Positions 1 to 9,174 of a stretch of 64,000 bases of DNA are shown here, one piece after another. The stretch lies in assembly GCF_026966905.1 (NCBI RefSeq), contig NZ_JAPUBN010000011.1, positions 248,001-312,000 of the forward strand, given 5' to 3'. Below the pieces are notes generated by a model that ran no database searches, was not told the DNA's origin, and saw only the letters and a list, made by a program, of their open reading frames with translations. How positions within the stretch are numbered: the first letter of the stretch is position 1; each line of letters opens with the position of its first letter. Position numbers and translations under genes: made by a program. The DNA is from Marinomonas phaeophyticola. Lineage in GTDB: Bacteria; Pseudomonadota; Gammaproteobacteria; Pseudomonadales; Marinomonadaceae.

Positions 1-39
1 AAAGCATGCTGGCAAGACATTTAAATGAAAACAGCTTGT

Positions 40-780
40 TCACTCGAGAAACTGCTCAGTATTATTAGGTGAATACAAATAGCCTATACCGTGGACAGTG
101 ATAATAAGATTTGGGCAATGAGGATCTTGGGCTAATTTGCGTCGAATGCGTCCGACTAAAACGTCAATGCTGCGATCAGTGGCATTCCATGCCCGGTTTT
201 TGAGCCGATTCATTAACTGGTCTCGCGTCAAGGGAGATTCGGCGTTGTCAATGAAGGTGGAAAGGAGTTGGAATTCGCCTTCGGTGAGTTGAATTGCTTC
301 ACTATTTTCTTGTTGCAAAACTCGTCTAGCATTGTCTAATTGCCAAGTGCCAACATCGCGAAATACAGGTTGAGTGCTGGCTTTGGTGTTTTTTCTAAGT
401 TTCTTTACCCGTCTAATTAAATTTTTACAGCGGGCCAATATTTCTCGTGGGTTAAAAGGTTTTACAACGTATTCATCGGCACCACATTCTAGCCCGATAA
501 TTCGATCAATATCGTCTTGTTTACCGGTGACTAAAATAATGCCAATTTCAGACTGGGTACGCAGCTCTCTTGTTAGGGTTAAGCCATCCTTACCGGGGAG
601 ACGTATATCAAGTAATATAAGGTCAAAATTTTGCTGTTGCAGTTCCGCCTCGGCGGCTTCTGCGGTTTCCACACCAGTGACTTGATAGCCCTCTTGTTCA
701 AAGTAGCTAACTAAGGTTTCTCGTGTCACGATAGAGTCATCAACGACGAGTATTTTTGCATCTAGGATAAGCTCTTGCAT
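40..780 (-). CDS. OmpR-family response regulator (TorR/ArcA-like)
   Basis: A 246-residue two-component response regulator. The receiver domain (about residues 8-120) has the acidic pair D14-D15, phospho-acceptor D58 in LILLDIRLPG, and the conserved lysine in YVVKPF. A winged-helix DNA-binding domain (about 145-238) carries the typical RSIDVLVGRIRRKL recognition segment and ends with GIGYLY. Length and layout match OmpR/PhoB-type regulators, and the wording of both domains is closest to TorR/ArcA. No histidine kinase gene is adjacent within the window, so its partner and signal cannot be assigned. It is transcribed leftward from a roughly 600-bp upstream region that it shares with the divergent nhaC gene. 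Family assignment is firm; the exact name is not. Confidence 0.9.
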   Translation of the reverse strand: MQELILDAKILVVDDSIVTRETLVSYFEQEGYQVTGVETAEAAEAELQQQNFDLILLDIRLPGKDGLTLTRELRTQSEIGIILVTGKQDDIDRIIGLECGADEYVVKPFNPREILARCKNLIRRVKKLRKNTKASTQPVFRDVGTWQLDNARRVLQQENSEAIQLTEGEFQLLSTFIDNAESPLTRDQLMNRLKNRAWNATDRSIDVLVGRIRRKLAQDPHCPNLIITVHGIGYLYSPNNTEQFLE

Positions 781-1395
781 GTAACCTTTTTCTTATAGAA
801 GAATTATTTTGTAAGCTATTTGACTATAGCAAGTAAATAAAGAAAACATAACCGTTGCCGTAGCACACATTGATAATGGCTTGTTAATAGTATGAACAAA
901 ATGTAAACAGTGTGTTTTTTTAGGTATCAATCCGACTTGACCTTTTTTACTTCCGCTCTATTTATGACCTGAATGGGGACGGTTAAACGAAAAATAGTCA
1001 CCCGCTTAGTCGTTATTTTATGGGTAATATAATTGATCAATCAATAGGCAGAAAGCCTTATTCTTCTTGACCTAACACCTTGTAATCGAGCAGCCTATTT
1101 AGACTTTAATGGATGAATCTCTGGCTGATTTCTGTTTACCATTCTCTATAACCTAGTGTTTTTCACAATGTTAGTACAATCTATTACGACTTGTTTGCGA
1201 CCTCCTTAGTACTTCCTGTTAGAACTATAAAGATGAATTAAAAGTATTGCTAAAACAGCTTGTCTATCTCTGTTTATTACGAGCAAAAAGACTGTTTTAA
1301 CAATTTCATTTAATGCTGCAAAGCATCTTTTAAAGCGCTGTTTATTAAGCTGAGCGTCAGCGTTTTGATAAAAATAATAACCTGAGGAAGTGAAA
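781..1395. other. Intergenic region between response regulator and nhaC
   Basis: About 600 bases of AT-rich sequence separating two divergent genes. It must hold both promoters. The ribosome binding site of nhaC (GAGGA at about 1383-1387) is the only element that can be named with confidence. No RNA gene, repeat or credible additional coding region was seen. Confidence 0.5.
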
Positions 1396-2883
1396 ATGTC
1401 AGAAACTAAAAGAATAAGTGGAACGAGTCGGCCTAGCCTTCTGCTGGCACTAATTCCAGTCGTACTTACTTTATTTGTATTAGGCATACAAATTTTCTAT
1501 TTTGGTGATTTTACTCCCCATGTACCCTTAGCCATCGGTCTCGCGATTACCTCTTTAGTTGGAGTGAAGCTGGGGTTTAAATGGAAAGATATTGAAGAAG
1601 GAGTGTTTCACGTCATTCATATCTCTCTGCCTTCGGTTTCCGTACTGATTTGCGTTGGTATGATTGTTGGGGTTTGGATTGCCAGTGGTACCGTGCCAAC
1701 GCTTATTTATTATGGCTTAACCTTATTGTCACCAGAAATCTTCTTAGCGGCAGCGATGGTGTTGTGTGCGGTCGTCTCTTTATCTCTTGGTACGTCATGG
1801 GGAACAGTGGGTACGGTTGGTTTAGCGCTTATGGGAATCGGTGCCGGTTTTGATATCCCAATGTATTGGACGGCTGGCGCGGTTGTTTCCGGTGCTTTCT
1901 TCGGAGATAAAATTTCGCCGCTTTCTGATACCACTAATTTAGCACCAGCGGTAACCGGAACGGATGTGTTTTCTCATATTAAAAATATGATGCCAACGAC
2001 CGTACCGGCGATGTTGATCGCCTTTGTTATTTACCTAATCGCTGGCTTTAGTTTTATTGATACAGGTGATGTGTCTTTTGCCAAAATCAATACGATTACC
2101 ACGACTTTAGAAAATAACTTCACAATTTCTGCCTGGTTATTATTACCTGCGCTCTTGGTTATTATTTTAGCTGTGAAGCGTATGCCTCCGATCCCATCTT
2201 TGTTTGCTGGTGTTTTAGCTGGTGGTATTACAGCTATGTTTACCCAGGGCAGTGGTTTACATGAAGTATTAACCTATGCGAACAGTGGTTACTCCATTAG
2301 TACTGGCGTGGGCGAAATTGATAGTCTATTAAATCGTGGTGGTATCCAATCTATGATGTGGACGATTTCTTTAGTGCTAATCGCATTAGGGTTTGGCGGT
2401 GCTTTAGAAAAAACCGGTTGCTTAGAGACGATTATTGCGTCGATTATGACGAAAGTGAAAACCTTCAAAGGTGTGCAAACCGCCGCGGTATGTACCTCAA
2501 TTTCAACTAACTTAGTCGCAGGTGACCCGTACTTATCGATTGCTCTTCCTGGTCGTATGTATGCCCCCGTTTACCGTGGTATGAAGTATTCTACGCTTAA
2601 CCTTTCCCGCGCTATTGAAGAGGGTGGAACATTAGTTTCTCCGCTGATTCCATGGAACGCTGGCGGTGCCTTCGTGATCAGTGCTCTAGGTCTTGGTATT
2701 GCAGAGGGTAATATTGAAAACCTAATGTATATTCCTTTAGCGTTTGCTTGTTGGGTGTCTCCTGTATTGGGTATTTTATATGCTCAACTGGGTCTGTTCT
2801 CCCCAAAAGCAAGTGAAGAAGAGTTACGTAATTGGGAAAAAATGGGTGAAGAATCAATGGATCTGTCTAGCCTTCGTAGTTAA
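1396..2883 (+). CDS. nhaC: Na+/H+ antiporter, NhaC family
   Basis: A 495-residue polytopic inner-membrane protein of the NhaC family, which exchanges sodium for protons or, in some members, malate/lactate with sodium. Hydrophobic segments run the whole length, about 12 helices. Family signature segments are visible: GTSWGTVGTVGLALMG near residue 135 and GDKISPLSDTTNLAP near residue 175. The ATG at 1396 is preferred over an in-frame GTG at 1390, because GAGGA ends 8 bases upstream of the ATG and would lie too close to the GTG. It is a single-gene unit closed by a strong terminator. The transported ion and possible organic substrate cannot be told from the sequence. Confidence 0.9.
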   Translation: MSETKRISGTSRPSLLLALIPVVLTLFVLGIQIFYFGDFTPHVPLAIGLAITSLVGVKLGFKWKDIEEGVFHVIHISLPSVSVLICVGMIVGVWIASGTVPTLIYYGLTLLSPEIFLAAAMVLCAVVSLSLGTSWGTVGTVGLALMGIGAGFDIPMYWTAGAVVSGAFFGDKISPLSDTTNLAPAVTGTDVFSHIKNMMPTTVPAMLIAFVIYLIAGFSFIDTGDVSFAKINTITTTLENNFTISAWLLLPALLVIILAVKRMPPIPSLFAGVLAGGITAMFTQGSGLHEVLTYANSGYSISTGVGEIDSLLNRGGIQSMMWTISLVLIALGFGGALEKTGCLETIIASIMTKVKTFKGVQTAAVCTSISTNLVAGDPYLSIALPGRMYAPVYRGMKYSTLNLSRAIEEGGTLVSPLIPWNAGGAFVISALGLGIAEGNIENLMYIPLAFACWVSPVLGILYAQLGLFSPKASEEELRNWEKMGEESMDLSSLRS

Positions 2884-2920
2884 CCTTTTTAGGATTTAAA
2901 AAACAACGTTTCTTGACGTG

Positions 2921-2960
2921 ACCCCCAATAGTTGGAGCATCCAATTATTGGGGGTTTTTT
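2921..2960 (+). terminator. Rho-independent terminator after nhaC
   Basis: The arms ACCCCCAATAGTTGG and CCAATTATTGGGGGT pair around a short AGCAT loop with one mismatch and are followed directly by a T-run (GGTTTTTTGTG). It sits about 40 bases after the nhaC stop codon. Confidence 0.9.
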
Positions 2961-3224
2961 GTGTCTCAAAATTGATCTTATCTAGATGTAAATCGTGTCT
3001 AATCTTCTATTTTATAGCCTGATTTCTATTCAGATTTCATTGATTGTAAATCAATTCATTCATTTTTAGCCGCTCTTATTCCGCCAGTTTTGAACCTTTA
3101 TCAATCTTCTTGGTGATATGAATTTTACTAATTATTTTTTTGATAACGACAGCCTTTTTTTGCGTTGAGTGCATTTTTTCATCTAAAAATTGTCTTTTCA
3201 ACATGTATTTTTGGTTAAAAAAGC

Positions 3225-3289
3225 TTCACATATATTAATAATGTGTCATTATACGGGAATATTAAGTGTTCATGTTTCGTATTACGGAA
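3225..3289 (+). promoter_or_regulatory. Promoter and IclR-type operator of the sugar-acid operon
   Basis: A sigma70-like promoter with -35 TTCACA (3225-3230) and -10 ATTATA (3248-3253, 17-base spacer) is followed 22 bases later by the palindrome TTTCG-TATTA-CGGAA (3275-3289). The same block (AAAAAAGCTTCACAT, 12 bases, TGTCATTATACGG, then a TTCCG-N5-CGGAA palindrome) occurs before the reductase gene at 9091-9155 with the same spacing. The position just downstream of the -10 suggests repression. The IclR protein encoded at 7054 is the obvious candidate regulator; this is an inference from context. Confidence 0.65.
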
Positions 3290-3342
3290 TATTGGTTTAT
3301 TGATAACAGCATTCTTTATAAAAATAATTGTTGAGAGTCATT

Positions 3343-4035
3343 ATGTATCAGTCATTGAAAGAAAGAGTTTTAGATGCCAATTTGCAGTTGCCTCAATATG
3401 GCTTAGTCACTTTTACATGGGGAAATGTGTCGGAAATAGATCGTGAGAAAAATGTGATCGCGATTAAACCATCGGGTGTAAGTTATAAGGATATGACGGC
3501 TGACGACATAGTGATTGTTGATTTAGACGGTAACCGGGTAGAAGGACAGTTAAATCCTTCTAGTGATACCGCGACACATATTGAGCTTTATAAAGCGTTT
3601 TTGGATATTGGTGGCATTGTCCATACTCATTCGCGAAATGCCACGATTTGGGCTCAAGCAGGAATGGATATCCCGGCTCTAGGTACGACCCATGCAGATT
3701 ATTTTTATGGTGATATACCCTGTACTCGGATGCTGACAGCTGAAGAAATTGAGACAGAATACGAAAAGAATACTGGCATTGTCATTATCGAAGAGTTTCA
3801 AAAGCGGGCGATTACGGCAACGGCTTTGCCTGGTGTGATTATTTCTGGTCATGCTCCTTTTGCTTGGGGTAAGAATGCCTTTGATGCGGTGCATAATGCG
3901 GTAGTACTAGAAGAAATTTCTGCAATGGCAATTGGAACTCGCTCATTGAACCAAGATATACGTGTTCAAAAAGAACTCTTAGATAAACATTATCTGAGAA
4001 AACACGGAAAAAATGCCTATTACGGTCAAAAGTAA
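3343..4035 (+). CDS. araD: L-ribulose-5-phosphate 4-epimerase (AraD/SgbE/UlaF family)
   Basis: A 230-residue class II aldolase-fold enzyme that interconverts L-ribulose 5-phosphate and D-xylulose 5-phosphate, the last step feeding L-xylulose/L-ascorbate breakdown into the pentose phosphate pathway. Visible family features are the phosphate-binding TWGNVSEID segment near the N-terminus, the zinc-binding histidine pair in [15 protein letters not shown], and a third histidine in SGHAPFAWG. Length equals E. coli AraD/SgbE/UlaF (about 230). The ATG at 3343 fits the conserved MYQSLKERV start. It is the first gene of an operon running to 8706, and its neighbours (3-keto-L-gulonate-6-P decarboxylase and L-xylulose-5-P 3-epimerase) favour the SgbE/UlaF role over arabinose use. 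Confidence 0.9.
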   Translation: MYQSLKERVLDANLQLPQYGLVTFTWGNVSEIDREKNVIAIKPSGVSYKDMTADDIVIVDLDGNRVEGQLNPSSDTATHIELYKAFLDIGGIVHTHSRNATIWAQAGMDIPALGTTHADYFYGDIPCTRMLTAEEIETEYEKNTGIVIIEEFQKRAITATALPGVIISGHAPFAWGKNAFDAVHNAVVLEEISAMAIGTRSLNQDIRVQKELLDKHYLRKHGKNAYYGQK

Positions 4036-4043
4036 GGTGATGT

Positions 4044-4865
4044 ATGTATAAATTATTGGCGCTTGATTTAGATGGTACTGTATTAAAATCGGACCATACT
4101 ATCAGTCCTGTATTGATTGAAAAAATACAGCAGCTATCTCAGAAAATACCGGTTGTTATTGTAACAGGAAGACATCATACCGCCGCTCGACCGTATTACC
4201 TTCAATTAGGATTAAAGACTCCCATTATCTGCTGTAATGGAACCTACATTTATGATTATCAAAATGAAACTGTGTTGCAACACAACGCTATCTCTAAAGA
4301 AAAAGCTAAGCAGTTTGTTACTTTAGTTGAGCAGCATGATATGAAAGCAGTGATGTACGTTAAAGAGGCCATGTTGCATTCAGTGCAGCGTCCTTTAAAT
4401 TACGTCAATGCTCTTTCTCTATGGGCCGATTCGTTTCCTGATGACATCAAACCTTGTATTAAAACAGTAGATAGTTTTCACGAAGAGATTGTCAATAACG
4501 AATATATTTGGAAATTTGTTGTAGAAGGTGGTCAGGTTGATCATTTTCTTGAATTACCATTTGTTAAGAATAATTTTAGTGCTGAGCCTTCTTGGATTGA
4601 CCGTGTTGATATCTCTAACGTAGGGAATACGAAAGGGGCGGCGCTGGATAAATACCTAGCTAAAGAAGGGTTATCTTTTCGTCAGGTGGTTGCCGTTGGG
4701 GATAACCATAATGATATTAGTATGCTGCAAAAAGCGGGTATGGGTGTGGCTATGCTGAATGCGGATAATGTCGTACAAGCGCAAGCTGATTTAGTGACCT
4801 CAGCCACCAACGATGATGATTATGTTCTTGCCGGAATCATTGATAAATTTTTTTATGGCGCCTAA
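4044..4865 (+). CDS. HAD-superfamily hydrolase, Cof type
   Basis: A 273-residue cytoplasmic phosphatase of the Cof/YidA branch of the haloacid dehalogenase superfamily. Motif I is LDLDGTVLKSD near residue 7 (nucleophile Asp plus acid/base Asp), motif II is VIVTGRHH, and motif IV is GDNHNDISML, with the C2-type cap between. It starts 8 bases after the araD stop, so it is part of the operon. A HAD phosphatase is not a standard member of the ula/sgb pathway. It may remove dead-end sugar phosphates, but the substrate is unknown. The fold assignment is firm. Confidence 0.88.
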   Translation: MYKLLALDLDGTVLKSDHTISPVLIEKIQQLSQKIPVVIVTGRHHTAARPYYLQLGLKTPIICCNGTYIYDYQNETVLQHNAISKEKAKQFVTLVEQHDMKAVMYVKEAMLHSVQRPLNYVNALSLWADSFPDDIKPCIKTVDSFHEEIVNNEYIWKFVVEGGQVDHFLELPFVKNNFSAEPSWIDRVDISNVGNTKGAALDKYLAKEGLSFRQVVAVGDNHNDISMLQKAGMGVAMLNADNVVQAQADLVTSATNDDDYVLAGIIDKFFYGA

Positions 4866-4916
4866 GGCAAAAGTATCTGACTTTAAAATAATAACGACTT
4901 ATTGGTACAAAAGAAG

Positions 4917-6410
4917 ATGAATTACTTTATTGGATTGGATTCTGGTGGCACTTTTATGAAGGCCGCGCTCATAGACAGCAATGGCCGGCAATTGGCGTTA
5001 TCAAAAGTGCCTGCAAAGGTATTGAATACACGTCAAGGCTGGGTTGAAAGAGGTTTAGATGATTTATGGGACGATGCGAAAAAAGCCATTATCGCCTTGC
5101 TTGCTTCCGTAGAGATCCCTGCTCATCAAATCAAAGGCTTAAGCATTTCAGCACAGGGGAAGGGGGCGTATTTACTGGATAAACATGGACGCAATTTGCG
5201 CAATGGTATTATCTCTTCTGACTCCAGATCGCTCTATATAGTAAAACAATGGCAAGAACAAAATATCCCTGAAAAAATATACCCAGTGACATTACAAACC
5301 CTTTGGACTGGGCATCCAGTATCGATTATTCGCTGGCTTAAAGAGAATGAACCAGAGAATTACGCCAATATCGGTTCAATTTTAATGGCTCATGATTATA
5401 TTCGCTATCGTCTTACCGGTGAAACTCAGGCCGAACTGACGAATATGTCAGAGAGTAATTTCTTTAATTCATTAACGGGTGAATACGATTTTAGTCTATT
5501 GGAAACATTTCAAATAGAAGCGGTTTGGTCGGCTTTACCTCCTATTATTAAACCAGATGAACTGGCAGGCTATGTGACTGAAAAAGTGGCTAAGGAGACC
5601 GGATTAGAAATTGGAACACCTGTTTTTGGCGGCCTATTTGATGTGGTTTCAACCGCAATTTGTTCTGGTATTAGTGGAAGTTCTAATACTTTGAATTATG
5701 TAATGGGGACCTGGTCTGTAACGTCGGGTATTGCCTCAGACGTGCTTCCAATGACGCATAATTATGTGTACGGGCATTATGTATTAGAGAATCAATACAT
5801 AATTCATGAAGCCAGTCCAACATCCGCCAGTAATTATGAATGGTTTGCTGATTATTTAGGAGCAGACGGGGAATTTGATCATCAGGCGAATCAACAATTA
5901 GTCGCCGCCTTGCCGCCAGCTCAGAGTGATTTGTATTTTGTGCCTTTTTTATATGGTTCAAACATGGGGTTGGGTATTAAATCCGGTTTTTACGGTCTTC
6001 AATCTCATCATACTAAAGGGCATTTAATTCAGGCCATTTGGGAAGGTATTTTATTTTGCCATAACTTGCATTTAGATCGAATGCGTACACGCTTTCCAAA
6101 CGCGAAGGTATTGCGTGTTACTGGGGGATCCACGGCATCAGATGTTTGGATGCAGATGCTCGCTGATTTAACGGGAATGACGCTGGAAATACCAAGTATT
6201 GATGAAACCGGGTCTCTTGGGGCGGCATTAATTTCTATGGTAGGAGCCAAAGAATACGCTTCTATTAATGAGGGCTTAGAAGCGATGCAAATTGATGCTA
6301 AATGTATTCAAGCGAATCCTGAGCATTTCGATCAATATCAGAAAAAATATCAAGGCTACTTACGATTAGTCGGATTTTTTAAAGCATTTGAGGAACAGAA
6401 GAATGACTAA
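4917..6410 (+). CDS. FGGY-family carbohydrate kinase (L-xylulose kinase-like)
   Basis: A 497-residue sugar kinase of the FGGY family (xylulokinase/L-xylulose kinase LyxK branch). The N-terminal ATPase segment GLDSGGTFMKAALID and the C-terminal nucleotide-binding GGSTASDVWMQMLADLTG are both present. The ATG at 4917, beginning MNYFIGLD, is chosen over an upstream TTG. In the yia-sgb pathway this position is held by the kinase that phosphorylates L-xylulose or 3-keto-L-gulonate before decarboxylation. An ABC importer delivers unphosphorylated substrate, so a kinase is required. Its stop overlaps the next start by 8 bases (ATGACTAA), which suggests translational coupling. Substrate is inferred from context. 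Confidence 0.85.
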   Translation: MNYFIGLDSGGTFMKAALIDSNGRQLALSKVPAKVLNTRQGWVERGLDDLWDDAKKAIIALLASVEIPAHQIKGLSISAQGKGAYLLDKHGRNLRNGIISSDSRSLYIVKQWQEQNIPEKIYPVTLQTLWTGHPVSIIRWLKENEPENYANIGSILMAHDYIRYRLTGETQAELTNMSESNFFNSLTGEYDFSLLETFQIEAVWSALPPIIKPDELAGYVTEKVAKETGLEIGTPVFGGLFDVVSTAICSGISGSSNTLNYVMGTWSVTSGIASDVLPMTHNYVYGHYVLENQYIIHEASPTSASNYEWFADYLGADGEFDHQANQQLVAALPPAQSDLYFVPFLYGSNMGLGIKSGFYGLQSHHTKGHLIQAIWEGILFCHNLHLDRMRTRFPNAKVLRVTGGSTASDVWMQMLADLTGMTLEIPSIDETGSLGAALISMVGAKEYASINEGLEAMQIDAKCIQANPEHFDQYQKKYQGYLRLVGFFKAFEEQKND

Positions 6411-7047
6411 GCCATTATTACAGATTGCACTTGATGCAACGAACATTCAGAAAGCAATGGACTCGGTTGAAAACATCGCCTCTTTTGTGGATGTGATTGA
6501 AGTCGGGACCATTCTTGCGTTTGCGGAAGGCGTTGGTAGTGTCTCCTTACTAAGAGCGAAATACCCTCAGCATATAATCGTATGTGACATGAAAATTACG
6601 GATGCCAGTGCCATTCTAACCAAAATGGCTTTAGAAGCAGGGGCTAATTGGGTTACAGTCAGTGCTGCTGCGCATATTGAAACCATACGTTCGGCTTATA
6701 AAGTAGCGCAATCTTATAATGGAGAAGTGCAAATTGAACTTTATGGCCATTGGACGTTAGAGGACGCTAAGTCATGGGTTAATATGGGTATTACACAAGC
6801 CATATATCACCGTTCGCGAGATGCTGAATTAGCTGGGGTTACTTGGACTGATGAGGATCTTACAAAAATGAAAGCGTTATCAGATTTAGGTATTGAACTG
6901 TCTATTACTGGCGGTATTGTGCCAGAAGATTTGTCTTTATTTCAAAATATAAAAGTAAAGGCTTTTATTGCCGGGCGGGCATTGGCGAGTGAACAAGGGG
7001 AAACGATAGCCGCATCTTTCCATAGTCAAATCGCTAAATACTGGTAG
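6403..7047 (+). CDS. ulaD: 3-keto-L-gulonate-6-phosphate decarboxylase
   Basis: A 214-residue (beta/alpha)8-barrel enzyme of the orotidine-5'-phosphate decarboxylase suprafamily. It releases CO2 from 3-keto-L-gulonate 6-phosphate to give L-xylulose 5-phosphate. Family motifs: LQIALDATNIQKA at the start, EVGTILAFAEG after strand 2, and the catalytic DxKxxD pattern in VCDMKITDASAI. SITGGIVPED near the C-terminus binds phosphate. The length fits UlaD/SgbH (about 215-220). It overlaps the kinase gene and leads into the IclR regulator 6 bases later. Confidence 0.92.
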   Translation: MTKPLLQIALDATNIQKAMDSVENIASFVDVIEVGTILAFAEGVGSVSLLRAKYPQHIIVCDMKITDASAILTKMALEAGANWVTVSAAAHIETIRSAYKVAQSYNGEVQIELYGHWTLEDAKSWVNMGITQAIYHRSRDAELAGVTWTDEDLTKMKALSDLGIELSITGGIVPEDLSLFQNIKVKAFIAGRALASEQGETIAASFHSQIAKYW

Positions 7048-7053
7048 GTACGA

Positions 7054-7812
7054 ATGAGTGAGCAAATTAAGTCATTGTTAAAATCATTAAGTGTTCTGGA
7101 ATTCTTAGGTAAATACCCAAATGGTGCATCACTGCAACATATTTCACAAGAAACGGGTATGACGAAATCTTCTGCCCATCGAATTTTGTCTACTTACGAA
7201 AGTGCTGGTTATGTTACTCAGCTTTCCAGTGGACGTGACTATCGACTTACGATGAAATTACTTCATGTCGGTCAGAGCGCCATCAACTCAGATGTAACGG
7301 GTATGTTAAAACCCTATTTGACGCATTTGTTAGAAACCATAAATGAGACCATTAACTTTTTGGCTTTTGATGGTGACAGCATTATTTTTAAAGATAAGTT
7401 GGAACCCAGCAATGCATCATTTCGTACTCGGACTTATGTTGGCTTACATTCCCCTGCCTATTGCTCCGCTGCCGGAAAGTGCTTTTTAGCGTTTGCTTCT
7501 GATGAAGTGAGAGAAGCTTATTGGCAACGTAATACTCATATTATGAAACCACTTACTGAAAATACTATTCTTGAGAAAGATGCGTTTTTTGACGTCCTAG
7601 ATCAAGTGAAAGAACGTGGTTTTGCTATTGATGACGAAGAGAATGAGGCGGGAATTTCCTGTGTTGCTATTCCTGTCTTTAATAAAGACAAAATGCCTAT
7701 TTATGCGATTAGTGTGTCTTCCTTATCGCCAAAAATGGCTCGGCTAGGTTTTTCAGAGTTAGCAGCACGTCTCAGAGAAACCGCCATACAAATTGAACAC
7801 AAGCTTTTTTAA
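7054..7812 (+). CDS. IclR-family transcriptional regulator
   Basis: A 252-residue regulator. The N-terminal winged helix-turn-helix (about residues 5-65, with ASLQHISQETGMTKSSAHRIL) is followed by an IclR effector-binding domain (about 75-250) with the typical SPAYCSAAGKCFLAF and GISCVAIPVFN segments. It lies inside the catabolic operon, as YiaJ lies next to the yia-sgb genes of E. coli. It probably controls both this operon and the unit starting at 9175, whose promoters share a TTCCG-N5-CGGAA-type palindrome. That palindrome resembles IclR-family operators. Target and effector are inferences. Confidence 0.9.
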   Translation: MSEQIKSLLKSLSVLEFLGKYPNGASLQHISQETGMTKSSAHRILSTYESAGYVTQLSSGRDYRLTMKLLHVGQSAINSDVTGMLKPYLTHLLETINETINFLAFDGDSIIFKDKLEPSNASFRTRTYVGLHSPAYCSAAGKCFLAFASDEVREAYWQRNTHIMKPLTENTILEKDAFFDVLDQVKERGFAIDDEENEAGISCVAIPVFNKDKMPIYAISVSSLSPKMARLGFSELAARLRETAIQIEHKLF

Positions 7813-7836
7813 GGCGAAACTCTTTAAGGTGAAATA

Positions 7837-8706
7837 ATGATTCATTTCGAGAATAAATTCCGTTTAGGTATCTATGAAAAAGCGTTACCTGCGGATCTTA
7901 GTTGGCGTGAGAGACTCTCAAAAGCAAAAGAGCTCGGTTTTGATTTCCTTGAGATTTCGGTTGATGAAACGGATGCAAGGCAAGCCCGTCTTGATTGGAG
8001 TGATGAAGAAATCTATAAGCTTAGGGATTTATGTATCGAATTTGATATGCCATTACAATCGATGTGTTTGAGTGCTCACCGTAAATATCCATTTGGATCT
8101 ATGGATAACGCTATTAGAGAGCGCTCTTTTGACATTATGGAAAAAGCCATCGCGCTGGCGTTTAAATTGGGAATTCGCTGTATTCAAATGGCGGGTTACG
8201 ATGTGTATTACGAACCTCAGTCAGAAGAGACTCACCGACGGTTTGTTGAAGGCATGCAGAAAGCCACAAAAATGGCAGAACGTGCCGGAATTATGTTGGG
8301 AGTAGAGATTATGGATACTCCATATTTAAATTCCCTTAGTAAGTTTGAAGTACTAAAGCGTGATATACCTTCACCGTTTTTTATGGCTTATCCTGATGTA
8401 GGCAATATTTCTGGCTGGAACCACCATGTGCCAACAGAACTAAAATTAGGGCAAGATCATATTGTTCAAATCCACTTAAAAGATACCTTGCGTGTCTCTC
8501 CCGAATGTAAAGGCCAGTTTCGTGACCTTGTGATAGGCGAAGGCGAAGTGGATTTCCACAGTATTTTCAAAACATTAGCCGAGATTGACTATGCAGCGCC
8601 TTTTGTTATTGAAATGTGGGCTCAAAATGAAAACTGGTTTGACGATATTAAGAAGGCCAAAGAGAGGTTAATTACAATCGCTCATGAGGCTGGATTAGCG
8701 CTTTAA
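7837..8706 (+). CDS. ulaE: L-xylulose-5-phosphate 3-epimerase (UlaE/SgbU family)
   Basis: A 289-residue xylose-isomerase-like TIM-barrel enzyme that converts L-xylulose 5-phosphate to L-ribulose 5-phosphate, which the first gene of the operon then epimerises. The sequence starts with the family-typical LGIYEKALP and holds the metal-ligand segments EISVDETDARQARLDW, GVEIMDTPYLNS, YPDVGNISGWNH, HLKDTLR and FVIEMWA. The length agrees with UlaE/SgbU (about 284-286). The start has an AAGGTGAA ribosome binding site. It is the last gene of the first unit and is followed by a hairpin. Confidence 0.92.
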   Translation: MIHFENKFRLGIYEKALPADLSWRERLSKAKELGFDFLEISVDETDARQARLDWSDEEIYKLRDLCIEFDMPLQSMCLSAHRKYPFGSMDNAIRERSFDIMEKAIALAFKLGIRCIQMAGYDVYYEPQSEETHRRFVEGMQKATKMAERAGIMLGVEIMDTPYLNSLSKFEVLKRDIPSPFFMAYPDVGNISGWNHHVPTELKLGQDHIVQIHLKDTLRVSPECKGQFRDLVIGEGEVDFHSIFKTLAEIDYAAPFVIEMWAQNENWFDDIKKAKERLITIAHEAGLAL

Positions 8707-8728
8707 CTTTTCTGCCTGTTACCCCAAT

Positions 8729-8762
8729 GCTAAGCCTCTTTCTCGTGTCTGAGGGGCTTAGC
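8729..8762 (+). terminator. Hairpin after ulaE, probable terminator
   Basis: Arms GCTAAGCC-CTC and GAG-GGGCTTAGC form a stable stem 23 bases after the ulaE stop. No T-run follows, so it may be an mRNA 3'-end stabiliser rather than a classical terminator. The remaining bases to 9090 hold no gene that can be supported. Confidence 0.5.
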
Positions 8763-9090
8763 CGCATGTTGTATGTAGATCTTAGCGGACTTTAACTTAT
8801 AAATAGCCGCTTATTGCTATGGCCTAGTGGCTCATACGTGAGCTTTCTAGCGGCTTAACCCTTTCCTCTCATCTACTTTCAAGTTCCTATGAATTACGGC
8901 ATTTCCTAATGCCTCCATCCGTGATGGGCGCATGTTATGTATTTTGTTTATTTTTTAGTAGTACCTAAAGAGCCCGTTTCACCTAGAGATATAGGTGACT
9001 TTTGTTCGTGAAATTTTGCTTATAAATTAAGGGATTAAGAATTTGTGCTTCAGTTTAATGAAAAAAATAGAAAAAATCGATTAAAAAAGC

Positions 9091-9155
9091 TTCACATTAT
9101 CTCTTTATATGTCATTATACGGAAAAACAATAATTAATTATTCCGTAATGCGGAA
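9091..9155 (+). promoter_or_regulatory. Promoter and IclR-type operator of the reductase/ABC unit
   Basis: -35 TTCACA at 9091-9096, -10 ATTATA at 9114-9119 (17-base spacer), then the near-perfect palindrome TTCCG-TAATG-CGGAA at 9141-9155. Both the box sequences and the 22-base gap from -10 to palindrome match the promoter at 3225-3289. Confidence 0.65.
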
Positions 9156-9174
9156 CATTTGAAAGGTTTTTACT

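Noticed and set aside
1206-1487. 93-codon leftward frame overlapping the nhaC start
   Set aside because: It runs antisense into a clear antiporter gene and through its ribosome binding site.
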